From NCBI GenBank assembly GCA_020543525.1, contig JAHYIO010000033.1, positions 930,001-994,000 of the forward strand: a DNA stretch of 64,000 bases. Reading direction: 5' to 3'. Shown here piece after piece: positions 54,170 to 64,000 of this stretch; position 1 is the stretch's first letter; every line of letters starts with the position of its first letter. The DNA is from Coriolopsis trogii (taxonomy: Eukaryota; Basidiomycota; Agaricomycetes; Polyporales; Polyporaceae). The notes beneath the pieces were generated by a model. That model did no database searches and was not told where the DNA came from. It saw nothing but the letters and a program-made list of their open reading frames with translations. Made by a program: the position numbers and the translations under genes.

Positions 54170-55645
54170 TCAAGATAATAGCGCAACACACGCCTCGTCA
54201 TGTCTGTTACGAGTCACGTATCGCCGCCTCTGTGTATGCGCAGCCAGCGGCCGCGTCAGTGCACTGCTCATCTCGGCAGAAAGAGTGCGAGTATACGCAC
54301 TGAAGAATTCGTAAGACAGCCAACAAAGCGCGTTGCTGGGCATGAACGTGAGCACCCGCGGGGACAGTCCGCGCGAGAAGCCCTTCAAGCCATCGCGCGT
54401 CCAGATGATCCGGAACGCGTCGAAGAGACCTCTACAGTGCCGGATCTCGGGGTCCGTCGACGTCCCACGCGTCTGCAGTATCGTCTTCGCGACGTCCAGT
54501 GGTGTGGTGACCGCGCCCGCCACCGCGCCAGAGAGACCGCCCGCGAGCATGTGCGTCGTAGGCGAGTACTGGCCGTTCGGGTTGAGGAACGTCTTCAGCT
54601 GCTCATAGACCGTGAATTGCACCGCCGTGAACGGGACGGTCATCGTGAGCGTGGTTGGGTACGAGACATAGAACGCGCTCAAGCCCTCGTTGCGGTATAC
54701 GGTCCGCGCGCAGGTGAGCGCGGAGCGGAACTCGGATTTGTGCACCTGCATGCGTTGCTTGATCACTGTTCGGGGTGTGCGCGCGTCACGGGAGGGTCGG
54801 CACATGCGAAAAGGGAGGAAGACGGTCGGATGCGCGGTTACGCGAGAAGACTACTGGCATCTCACCGTCAAAGGGGTTCATGAACGCATCACTCGCGATG
54901 GTCGCGGCCGCGCCTGCTAGCGCTGTGAGATGACACGTTTCGGCAATTCGGACACGGTCATCGTAAGGAGTTCGATGTTGAGTGGGTTTCGGCATTTCGA
55001 CGCGCGCGCACCGTGGAGGAGAATTAGAGGATGTCAGGAGGGACGAGAGAGAAAAGGAAAACCGGTGCGCACATGTCGCTATCCATTGGTTCTGCACGCC
55101 CTCGACGTTTCCACCCGCATACTCCTTCACCATCTCGTACGTTCCAAAATGCACCGCGTGTGCCGGCCCTGCGCCCATGATCACCGATGAGACACCCCTC
55201 CACAACGCGCGCATGCCCTCCGTGGACGATATGCGCGTGAATGCGTTCCCGACTCCGGTGTATACTGCCGCTGGCGACGTCGCGAACACTTGCATGCGGG
55301 TCTACGGGTAGCATATACGCGTAAACATCGGATCTTCTTGCTATACATATAGGGATGAAAGCTCACTTTTATGCTGTCCACAGGAAACATGACTGCGTGC
55401 TCCGTGATACCAGCCTGCAAACGTCACCAGTCAGGAAACAACCCATGCATTACAACCATCTCTCTTCTGTCCCCGAGTGAAACCATCGACTCACAAGAGC
55501 ACCTGCAGCCATGCTGACCTGGTGTTTTCGCGTCAGTACCGACATCAGCTTGCTGGACGAAAATGGCTGTGATACGTACCCCTAGCCCCGCGTTTGATGG
55601 CAATCCCTCGTACTCGATTTCTTCTATCGTCTCGATCACCTCCAT
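54170..55645 (-). CDS. MRS4: Mitoferrin-type mitochondrial iron carrier
   Basis: Mitochondrial carrier family protein of the Mrs3/Mrs4 (mitoferrin) class, which imports iron across the inner membrane for heme and Fe-S synthesis. About six exons; the first encodes MEVIETIEEIEYEGLPSNAG. Three carrier repeats are visible with signature motifs: MFPVDSIKTRMQ (reconstituted across an intron near 55310-55370), NPFDVIKQRMQVHKSEF (across an intron near 54770-54860) and TTPLDVAKTILQTRG. Other typical blocks are GVSSVIMGAGPAHAVHFGTY, NEGLSAFYVSYPTTLTMTVP and GFSRGLSPRVLTFMPSNAL. The GAGPAHAV and FYVSYPTTLTM sequences are characteristic of mitoferrins. The last exon may extend beyond the domain by about 40 residues. 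Confidence 0.92.
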
Positions 55646-56212
55646 TATGGCAAAATGGGACGCAAGACAATCGCGTTAGGTGCTGTGGGCGTCGGAGCGT
55701 GCAAGAAAGTCGTCGGCACACGTCAGAGGCTGAGTTACGACCGGCACTGCGTAGAGCCGGGAATGTGACCGCACGGGTCGGAGGACAGCGCGCGAGGCAG
55801 AGGACCAGGAGAGGGCGAGGGAGGCGGTGGGCGTGGCGGAGTGGTGTGCGCGTTATATAGAGGACTAGAGGCCGCGATGGTTGCCGCTGGGAGAGCGTGA
55901 GGCAGCAAATGGGAAAGGAGGATGGACCGTGGCACGCGCTGCGGCCCCTCCCGCTTGCTCAGCCTGCTCAGGTCACACCGGTACCCCTGGTCCCAAATCC
56001 CCGCCTTGGCCAATCACTATCGCCCCTGCCGGGTATCGTACATGCTTGGCCTTTGTTTCTTCCTATACATATATCTCCTCAACGTACACTACGCTCGCTC
56101 ACTGACATGACTCCCGGTCGTTTCGCCGCATTCGGACCCGCTACCAAACGCCGCACACCCGAAGCCAACGATATCGGCCGAACCCTAGTCTGAACGCCGA
56201 CCAGACACAGTC
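55646..56212. other. Intergenic, carrier promoter side
   Basis: 567 bp upstream of the carrier gene and downstream of XPT1 (both minus strand). A TATATA-type box (plus-strand GCGTTATATAGAG at about 55850) lies about 200 bp upstream of the carrier ATG. No gene is seen. Confidence 0.5.
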
Positions 56213-57358
56213 CTAGGACGATTTGGCTGCACCCCGCTTTGCAAGCGCTTCCGCCGCGAGGCGGTCGTGTTCTTCGATATCTCTGCAACGGAATGCTAGT
56301 GAACAACACGTCCGGGGGATGAATACACCCGGTACTCACACAGCTTCCCAAGGGTAGTCGAGCCTAACACGAAGGTGTCCTTTGGTGAATGGTGCAACAT
56401 ATATAGAGCAGATCAATCTTCTCACCAGACGTCCTCAATCTCATCGCCCGCATAGTACCTATACAGATAATCTCAGGCGTGTGTGTCCGGCGAGACGTGG
56501 CCAGGGCAGAGTACTCACGGGATGTCCGCGGGAATTTCCGCCAGCTTGGGCTTCAGCTTGTTGTGCACGACAAAGACCGCAAACTTGGTCCGCTTCGCTT
56601 CCCGCTCGGACTCGGGCAGCAGAGCGAGCTCACGCTCGACGTCCTTCTGCAATTCAGTCACAGCGTAGCTAGAAGCCGCGGAGATCAGAGCGCTGTCAGT
56701 CATCGATGCTAGGAGATCATCCTCACTGCAGCGTCTTGCGCGAGTCATCCACTTCGTCCTTGGCGAGCCAATGGCGATGAGTGAACAGGCGACAGAGCGG
56801 AGATGAAAGAGGCCAACTGACCACTATGAGGGCACGCCTTCCGAGGAGGATCTTTCCAGACTCTGGTCCCCTTTACGGTGATCGGCATCGAACATCTCTT
56901 GCAGACCTCTAGTACTTACAGCCACTGGGTCCGGATGACCTCCGCACCAATTTGCTCAGCCGTCATTCCAGGCAGAGACTCATAAAGTGAGAGGCCGATG
57001 GCGTGGATAGGGATGTTGCCCTTCCTTTCGGGGCTTTTCAAGAAAGTGCGCTGCAATTATAGCGTCAGGAACAGCGTTCGCAGATAGGCTTGGTAGACAA
57101 ACCATAACACGGGCGGGGAAAAAACCTCTGCACAGAAACGTGAGGTCAATCCGAGGAGTAGGCAATACTATCTACTTGCCCTCCACCTACAGCGGCGGCG
57201 CGTCATGAGTATGGCGCAGTACGCCTGGAAATCAGGACAATGTACATACCGATGGCAATGAGCATGTCCGGCTCGAATTCCGCAATCTTGGCCGCGCTCT
57301 TGCGAATGAGATTGTGGACATCGTTGTACGTGACGCGGAGGTGCTCAGGTTCAGCCAT
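56213..57358 (-). CDS. XPT1: Xanthine phosphoribosyltransferase
   Basis: Purine-salvage enzyme that makes XMP from xanthine and PRPP; the family also includes hypoxanthine enzymes. Ten exons (57358-57250, 57186-57180, 57127-57103, 57050-56920, 56870-56822, 56758-56727, 56668-56519, 56458-56426, 56363-56340, 56282-56213) give 209 residues, matching yeast Xpt1 in length. Exon 2 is 7 nt; it is flanked by a GT-AG intron upstream and a GC-AG intron downstream (G|GCAAGT donor). Only this exon restores IAIGGGGFFPARVMRTFL. The PRPP-binding loop is ALIVDEVDDSRKTL, spanning an intron. Other blocks are YNDVHNLIRKSAAKIAEFEP, HAIGLSLYESLPGMTAEQIG and FAVFVVHNKLKPKLAEIPAD. Divergent from RPC53. Confidence 0.92.
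57180..57186 (-). other. XPT1: 7-nt microexon of XPT1
   Basis: GTGGAGG on the minus strand between a GT-AG intron (57187-57249) and a GC-AG intron (57128-57179). It adds the middle glycines of the IGGGGFFP loop and is needed to keep the frame. Confidence 0.8.
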
Positions 57359-57623
57359 CGCTAGAGCTGTGGGTTCGAGAGAACAAGAAAGGCTAGAGGG
57401 TGATAGAGAGTACGAGGCAAGCTCACTCTTTTGTGCGCCTCCGGTCTGCTGCGAAGCCAAGGACAGCAGATTAGATGATCTACGCAAGATGATCGCAAAC
57501 TTTTTCTCTCCCGCCGTTATCTTGTCTCTCATCCAGATCGCGCTCGCCCGCCTCGTGATCGTGTCCGACGACGTCCAGTAGCCGCGCGCACCCCACGACC
57601 TTCCTCCCGACTCCCGTACACTC
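57359..57623. promoter_or_regulatory. Shared XPT1/RPC53 divergent promoter region
   Basis: 265 bp between head-to-head start codons. No single motif stands out. Confidence 0.5.
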
Positions 57624-59302
57624 ATGTCTGACCAACAACCATCCGGGAGCGGCGGCGGCGCACCTTCGGGCTCTACTCCCGCAGCCCCGGGAAAAGCGAT
57701 CGCGAGTCTTGCGAAGAAACAAAGCGATGTGACAAGGCTCGGCACACAGAAACTCAAGTTCGTCCCCACCCTCCCCACGCGCCGCGTCAAAGAGTGAGTT
57801 AGTCAAGCCAAATATCGAGACGAGGCAAGCCTTGATACCCATCACAGAGAACCCAAGAAAGTGCGTGTTCAACTGGAACGCGCGAGTCACTACCATCCAC
57901 TCATGATCATATTCTCACCGTCCAAAGGAAGAACCCGCCCCATCCACCTCCACTGACAACGGCCGTGGACGCGGGAGAGGAGCCGACCGTGGACGAGGGC
58001 GTGGTCGCGGCCGAGGTGCAGGCGTCGAAGGACGCGGCGCGGCCCCTCGCCCGCCCCCGGTCGAGATGACTGCGAGCGGTCCATTCGCCATGGGACCCGC
58101 CCTCGCGGGCACGTCCGCCCGCCGCACCGCACCACGCTCCAACTTCACGCCCATCGTGCCGCAGCCCCCCGGGGCTGGAGGCACAGCCCGCCTGGGGGCC
58201 GGGCTCACGCAGACTACCGCACCGTCGTTGAAGAAGGAGAAGGAAGCGGAGAAGGACGTCGCGAGGGAGGAGGACGAGGTGTACTCGGACCCGGACGATG
58301 GGGTCGAGATTGTGGATATGGAGAACGTGCGGCAGATGGACTGGATGGCCCCAGAGAGCTTGAGGAAAGAGAAGGAGACGGGGAAGAAGAAGGCCAAGGT
58401 CAAGAGGGAGGAGGGTGTCAAGCAAGAGAATGCGCGCCCCGGAGGTGAGTATATGCTCCCAAATCCTGCACTATTTTCGATTCTCATCATGTACTATCAG
58501 GTGGGAGGCCAGAGAATGTGATGGATGTCGATAGACAGGAGTCGCCGCCAGAGGAACAGGTGAACATGGCCAACGCGGTTGACCTGAGCGAGAGCGAGGA
58601 AGAAGAAGAGTTGGAAGACATCATAGATGACTTTGCTCACATACAGCAAGAACAAGTAGAGGTGCGTTCTCTTTACATGGTCCAGTCAGCACCTTTCAAG
58701 CGTGCGTGCATAGGACACGGATACACGACAAGAGCGACTATATTTCTTCCAATTCCCTCAGCCATTCCCGGCCTTCCAGTCTCGTCCGACAGCAAACGCC
58801 AAGGGAAAGGGCAAAGCAGAGCCCCCTGCGCTAGGAGAAGATGGACCAAAGAAGGTCTCCTTCGCCGACGATACAAAGCCTCCCGCAGCGGGGACAGTAG
58901 GAACCGAAGCGGGTGCGACGGCCGACTCGCCGGATGAGAAACAAAAGATCGACGGCGTTGTCGGTCAGCTTGAGATATACGAAAGCGGAATGGTCAAGAT
59001 GCGCCTGTCCAATGGTATACTCATGGACGTACGTGCATTCTAGTATCGCAAAGTACATGTCCAGGCAGCGACTGACAGGACGAACTATTCTACAGGTAAC
59101 AGCCGCAACACAACCTTCCTTCCTCCAACACGCCGTTTATCTCGACCCAGCACACAAACGGCTGTGCGTGCTCGGCGAGGTCAACCGTCGTTTTGTCGTC
59201 ACCCCTGACATCGACACCCTTCTCGAAGCTATGGAAGTCTCGGACAACCCCCCTCCTGCCTTCGAGCTTGGCGAAGGACTCCTAACTATGGACACTAGCT
59301 AA
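57624..59302 (+). CDS. RPC53: RNA polymerase III subunit RPC4 (Rpc53)
   Basis: Subunit of Pol III involved in termination and reinitiation together with Rpc37. Exons 57624-57793, 57848-57860, 57928-58444, 58501-58661, 58735-59028 and 59096-59302 give 453 residues; exon 2 is only 13 nt. The N terminus has TRLGTQKLKFVPTLPTRRVK, a hallmark of RPC4, followed by RGRGRG-type low-complexity sequence and an acidic run (SESEEEEELEDIIDDF). The C-terminal RPC4 domain reads RLYFFQFPQPFPAFQ, IDGVVGQLEIYESGMVKMRL, SFLQHAVYLDP and LCVLGEVNRRFVVTPDIDTL. Nuclear. The 13-nt exon supplies the EPKK residues of the conserved RRVKEEPKK stretch. Confidence 0.94.
57848..57860 (+). other. RPC53: 13-nt exon of RPC53
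   Basis: AGAACCCAAGAAA between introns of 54 and 67 bp; needed to keep the frame and the basic RRVKEEPKK stretch. Confidence 0.7.
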
Positions 59303-59611
59303 GCGTGATGCTTCCCCGCCGAACATTTGTGCTTGACCAGGGTCTTCCGTTGTTTGGGCTTGGGCTTGCGTTTTGCTTTCATACACACGGAGAAGATGAC
59401 TATGTGTCGCTGCTGTGCTACCTATGTAATGTACCTATCGCAAAGTTTTCAAAGACGAGTCCGAGCATACTAGCTAACTACTGAGCAAGTTATTACACAA
59501 CGAGAGAAGATGGACAACTGTGCCAGGACCAACTGCCGAGTCTGTGGACAACAAGCATTCTATGTACGTACACTGATCTCGCCGAACCGGACACTAGTAT
59601 GTGCGATGACC
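59303..59611. other. Convergent intergenic region RPC53/PTA1
   Basis: 309 bp between two stop codons with both 3' ends. No gene is seen. Confidence 0.55.
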
Positions 59612-62600
59612 TTAAGAGGCTGGCGCCGGCGGTTCTGCAGGGAGCGGTTCAGGTTGAGGGGTCGCCGTCTGACTCCGATCTTGACCTTGACCTTGGTTTG
59701 GACCCTGGCTTGCACCCGCACCTGCGCCCGCCGAGGAGTCGTCCTCGCCAAAGATGTCGAGGAACCCGGCGACGCGCGCCTTGTTCGTCCCCTTCTTCAT
59801 CACGTGCTCACGCAGGTCCGCCTTGAGGCTCGGCTGCTTCTCGACGACCTCGCGCAGCTGCTCCTTGGGCAGCTGCAGGAGCGCGCCGAAGCTCGCGGGC
59901 GCAATGAGCTTCGCGCAGCGGATGAAGCCCTCCCAGAGGTGCGGGTTCGTCCATATCTTCTTTGTGATCAGCCGGGAGAAGAGCGTTGTGGACACGAACC
60001 CGCGCAGTTGGCGGTACGTCGTGACGGCTTGGATGACCTGAGCGGTGCGCAAGTAGAGTGAGTGAGCGTCGCAAGCAGCGAGGTATGCATAGCTGAGAAA
60101 GAGGGTGTGGGCGAGAAGACGTACTGTACGGAGGAAGAGCGTCGGGAGGTTCGGCTCGTCTACTAGCTGGTTCATCACGACCGCCAGGATCTCAGACCGG
60201 AAAATGTCAGTCATGGAGAAACATATAGTGATAGCTGCATAAGGAGAGCCACTTAGTATGCCACCAGTGGTGATCCGCATGGGCAAGCATACCTTCGATG
60301 GCGCTCTTCAAGCCTATCTCACGCTCAGACTCGTGCAGGAGCACCATGAGCTCCGCTGGGGTCAAAAGCTCGCTCTGCCGCACGCGCGGCAGGTTAGACG
60401 TAACCTTACCAAACGTTTCTGGGGGAGTCGTGACGATGGAGCTGAACACGGACCGCACGAGATTTTTTGGTTCCGGAGTCCCATTGAGAATCGACACAAT
60501 ACGGGGCAAGTGTCGGATGATGTCTGCCTGAAAAAGGGGGTGCATGAGTTGATTGAAGCATCAACTTCGACGAAATCATTCTCCATACCTTGTCCATCTC
60601 GGCGATGATGGGGATGAGGAAGCGTGCATCGAGGTCGCGTTCGTTAACGAGACTCTTGACCAAGGCGACGAGCTGTGCGCTCGGCCGACCGGTCTCTGTG
60701 AATATGCTCAGTACGCGCAAAGCGAGGGTGTCCGCTCCGGGTGGGAACGTCCGCAGGAGAGTGAGCAGTTTCCCGTGTGTCGGTCCCAGAGCACGGACGA
60801 GCGGAGTGATCAGTTGCTGAATGGTTTCCTGAACGGAGACGTCCATGCCACCGTACGCCGCGAATATTCTACCACCGAGTCGTCAGGTGCATTCAGCGTC
60901 AGCAGGAACAGCATGAGAATGCGGGCGTACTCGTCTAGGAACTCCGGCACTCTCGTCGACAGCGCAAACAAGAGCTCCACATGCTGCAGGATCTGCGCGT
61001 CCACCGCGGGAAGCTCGAGCTGTTCCGGAAGGTAGGGCGTCTGGATGATGTCCTCCTGTGGCATCTCACCGTCTTCCATATTCTCATCCTGGTCGGCGCC
61101 GTTCGTCGGCGGCTTGTCCTCTTGCGCGCTTTTGGGACGTGATTGGAGTCGTCGCAGCAGTTGAAGGGCGAAATCGCGGACCATGTCCGCCATAGGCTGC
61201 GTGTCGGGTATCCATCGCTTCACGGTATTGATCGCAGCTCCCCGAGTGATCTTGTCTGGGTGAGTGGTCAATTCAAGGAGCATGGTCATTGCCTCAGCTC
61301 GGAGAGATGGTCTCTGCGAGACAAATTCCCTCAGCGCAGAGAAGCCCATCTGTCGCCTATAACACAGTCAGTTGTTAGGTAGATTGGGGGGCGGAATACA
61401 GGCAAACACGACACACCGTTCGGGCTCGACACAAGATTCTCTGAGCAAATTGAGGACGTCTTGTGGCACCTCTGGCAGATCGAGAAGGAAGCGAGAGAAG
61501 GTCCGGTCCTTGCCCTCCGCGTGCGTCTGATAGACCGCAACGATTTGATTCAGCCAGGTCTCGTAGTTGGGGGCCTAATCGGATCCGCATCAGACAATAT
61601 GTACGAGATGGACGGGGCAAGACGTACCCAATCTCGATCTTGTTGCAGTCGTATCCGGTCGTTGTACCATTCTTCGTTCATCCACATCGTAGCCAGCCGT
61701 ATCCTACTTCCTGGTCAGAGCCCAGCTTCGGAATTACACCGACATACACATACCGGCCAGAGAAGTCAGCCATGATGTACTCGCACAGCGCGTGCCGCAG
61801 GCGGTCCTGCCTCTCGTAAATCTCAGACCGTATGCTTACATCGCCCTCCTCTCCCTTCACATCCTCATCGCGCCGCTCGTTCCCCGCGAAAGGATCAGCG
61901 ACGCGGGTCACCATCCTCACGAGAAGGAGCATCCACATATCCGCAGGAGTCGTCCTGAGCAACTGGCCGTCATCCAGCATGCTATCGTGCGACACGATGT
62001 CTTTTGCCCCGTCTCGTATTCGCGTGATCGCCTTGCGCATGAGGACCTCCCGATCGTCTGCGTCGAGCTCGGGCGCGGGAGGTAGCTTGAAGTCAGTGAG
62101 TGGCAGCTCGGCCGCTTCCATATCATGATCCAATGTCGCCTCCGCCTCATCGACGGGCTCTGCGCCGCCAGACATCTGTCGGGTAGCAAGTGAGCGGGCA
62201 TGATAGATTGGAATAGATTGGTACAGTGACTTACCGCGAGATTAAGCCTATCAGGTTCGTACTCCATCTCTTCGTCGTCGATATCCATCTTCAGGGGATC
62301 GACCGGCTCCTCCTGCTTGATGGTCACTGGCGGAGGTGGCGGCGCGGGCGAGGCCGACTTCGTCTTTTTGTCGCGGTCTGCACGAGGCTCTGAGGGCGGT
62401 ACTCGCGGAACAGTAGGAGGAGGAGGCGTTGGTGTGATGACATTCTGTTCGGCAGCGAGCGGGCGCGAAGGACCAGCTGGAGGAGTAGATGTTAAACCAG
62501 GGATGCCCGGGGCAGCACTGCCAGCGGACTTCCTGTGTCGATACGCCTGGACGAGCCCGATGAGTGCATTCTCTGTGAATGCTTGCAAGTTTGCGACGAT

Positions 62601-64000
62601 TAGATCCGTGACGAGATTTGCTGGAAGAGCGCTGAAGTCGAAGCCTGCCGTAGCTGGGGCAGCGAGTGGGTCGTGTTCGAGCTTTGGCCGTTTGCTGTCC
62701 GGTCCTTCTGTCGCAGGGGTGGAGGTAGTCTGCCGCTTGCGAGTGGCTTCAGCGGCTGCGGCCTTGCGCGCCTTCTCCTCGATTGCTGCTTGCTCCATCC
62801 TGGCGGCTTGGTTGGCAAGGGCTCCTTGGATCTGTCCAATGAATGGGTGCCCCTGCGGTGTTCTACGACCACTAAGTAATATACGGGTAGACTCGGAGGA
62901 AGCTGACTAACCGCATTAGGTGCGTTAACAAGATGCGAAGGTTCTTCTCTACACTGCGTATGACGAAGTATGGTTGCCCTTCGAGTTTCGCGGGGGTCCA
63001 CTGTACGAGGCTGGAGATGACCACTTCGCTAAGAGCAGGGCGACGCTTCACAAAGTTAGCCCAACTGTTCAGGATGGCGGACAACACGTCGGGATTGCTT
63101 GATGTGAACGTGAGGATGAGGTCCATGCGACGAGGACGACGTCACTTACTTGCTCGTATACAGAGTAGCGATGACCCCCTCCAGCAGTTTCGCTCCCTCC
63201 GCCTCTAACGCTTGGATTGACATGAAAGGATGATCAGAGGGACACATGTTGAGATTAGGGTCGTCCTTGTTTTGCAGCTGGTGGGAAGATGGTCAGACTG
63301 CGATGTCACGCGCAGTGTCGAGCATAGCAGACGTACCCTTGGGTCGTTATTCCCTCGTGTTTGCACCAACATAACACGTTGCATGAACTTGACGGCGGCA
63401 AGCCTGAGGCCATTGTTGACGTGCGGAGCCCAGACGAACTCGAGAATCCTGGCCTTCGTCTGAGAGAGTATGTCCCATGGCTTGCGGTTGTTGCGGTTCA
63501 CGCATCTTCCGGGAAGTCCCGTCAGACGAGCTCCCGCCATCCTTCAGACGCGACCGCCAAAATGGGAACTCACGAAGTGCGGAATAGTAGCGCATACACG
63601 GTCGGAAAGCACTGTACGGCAACCTTGACCGTGTTCACGTTCCCGTCGTTCAGCAGTCCCGCGAGGACTTCGAGGGATTGGTCGGCCACTACAAACGCGT
63701 CAAGTGTTCAATACGTCTAATGTGCTCTTCCTCCAAATAACGAATATACAACGCACGCTGAGTGCGCGCCTCCATACTCAAATTGGACTTGCATATGGCG
63801 AAGTGCAGGAGGTCCAATACCCATCTCTTCACGAGCGAATCTCCGGAGCCAGACAGGGTCTTGATCAGTGTCGAGCATAGAATCGACAGACTCGGGTGGT
63901 TCTCGAGGGATTCGCGCAGAGTCGCAAGCAAATCCGCTTGCTCCTTCGAGTCCGCCGGGGCAGCGAGTGCGGCCGAGAGCTGGGACAGGGGGTCGGTGGT
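59612..64000 (-). CDS. PTA1: Symplekin/Pta1, mRNA 3'-end processing scaffold (5' end off window)
   Basis: Scaffold of the cleavage and polyadenylation factor. The gene runs off the right edge: at 64000 it reads DPLSQLSAALAA, so probably only a few N-terminal residues are missing. Several exons are visible. The N-terminal HEAT-like part includes LATLRESLENHPSLSILCST, WVLDLLHFAICKS, KVAVQCFPTVYALLFR-like text and LWAPHVNNGLRLAAVKFMQR. The middle is low in complexity, with Lys/Ala-rich and Pro-rich stretches (TPTPPPPTVPRVPPSEP). The C-terminal symplekin domain includes LSIFTETGRPSAQLVALVKS, VRDFALQLLRRLQSRPK, TPAELMVLLHESE, IGLKSAIEGML, QVIQAVTTYRQLRGFVSTTL and LWEGFIRCAKLIAPASFGAL. A Gln/Pro/Ala-rich tail ends at 59612. 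Confidence 0.93.

Noticed and set aside
54200..54883. 227-codon plus-strand frame
   Set aside because: Antisense to the mitoferrin carrier exons.

Overview
This window is nuclear DNA from a filamentous basidiomycete, most likely a wood-decay agaricomycete (Polyporales-like). Nearly every gene is split by 45-115 bp GT-AG introns. The proteins are typically fungal (SAGA subunits, a Slt2-type MAP kinase, Whi5-like and BTB proteins, P450s, a CBM1-bearing secreted protein). Genes are densely packed on both strands.

Layout. 1-4868 is gene-poor: one plausible three-exon hypothetical gene (1194-2284, minus) and a diverged duplicate of its 3' end. Next come a DOPA 4,5-dioxygenase-family gene (minus), MZT1/MOZART1 (minus) head-to-head with the splicing factor SF3B1 (plus), then class 2 dihydroorotate dehydrogenase (minus) with an intron-bearing tRNA-Asp just upstream. 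13606-19010 holds two divergently oriented BTB-domain paralogs flanking a Whi5/Nrm1-like gene. 19800-37409 is a housekeeping block: glycogen debranching enzyme GDB1 (minus), SGF73 (plus), RPN14/PAAF1 (minus), NBP35 (plus), a TEY-type MAP kinase (minus), a makorin-type ubiquitin ligase (minus) and HFI1 (plus). 37723-46757 carries, on the plus strand, a Gfo/Idh/MocA oxidoreductase, TAF10, a UbiA prenyltransferase and a membrane glycosyltransferase. An intact P450 and a decayed P450 copy follow (minus), then a secreted CBM1 protein with a C-terminal domain I do not recognise.

At 52117-53509 there is a 1,393 bp non-autonomous DNA transposon with 30 bp terminal inverted repeats, an exact 8 bp target-site duplication (hAT-like) and arrays of a TTTTGGTCCGCA motif near both ends. 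The right end holds a mitoferrin-type carrier (minus), xanthine phosphoribosyltransferase (minus) head-to-head with RNA polymerase III subunit RPC4/Rpc53 (plus), and symplekin/Pta1 (minus), which runs off the window edge.

Themes. Three SAGA subunits (SGF73, HFI1, TAF10) lie within 15 kb. At least five divergent gene pairs share short intergenic promoters. Several gene models need unusual splicing: a 7-nt exon followed by a GC-AG intron in XPT1, a 13-nt exon in RPC53, and a GC-AG intron in the UbiA gene. These models were built by eye from reading frame, protein-family conservation and splice consensus. Where exon coordinates are given, the exons were summed and divide by three; transcript starts and ends were not determined.
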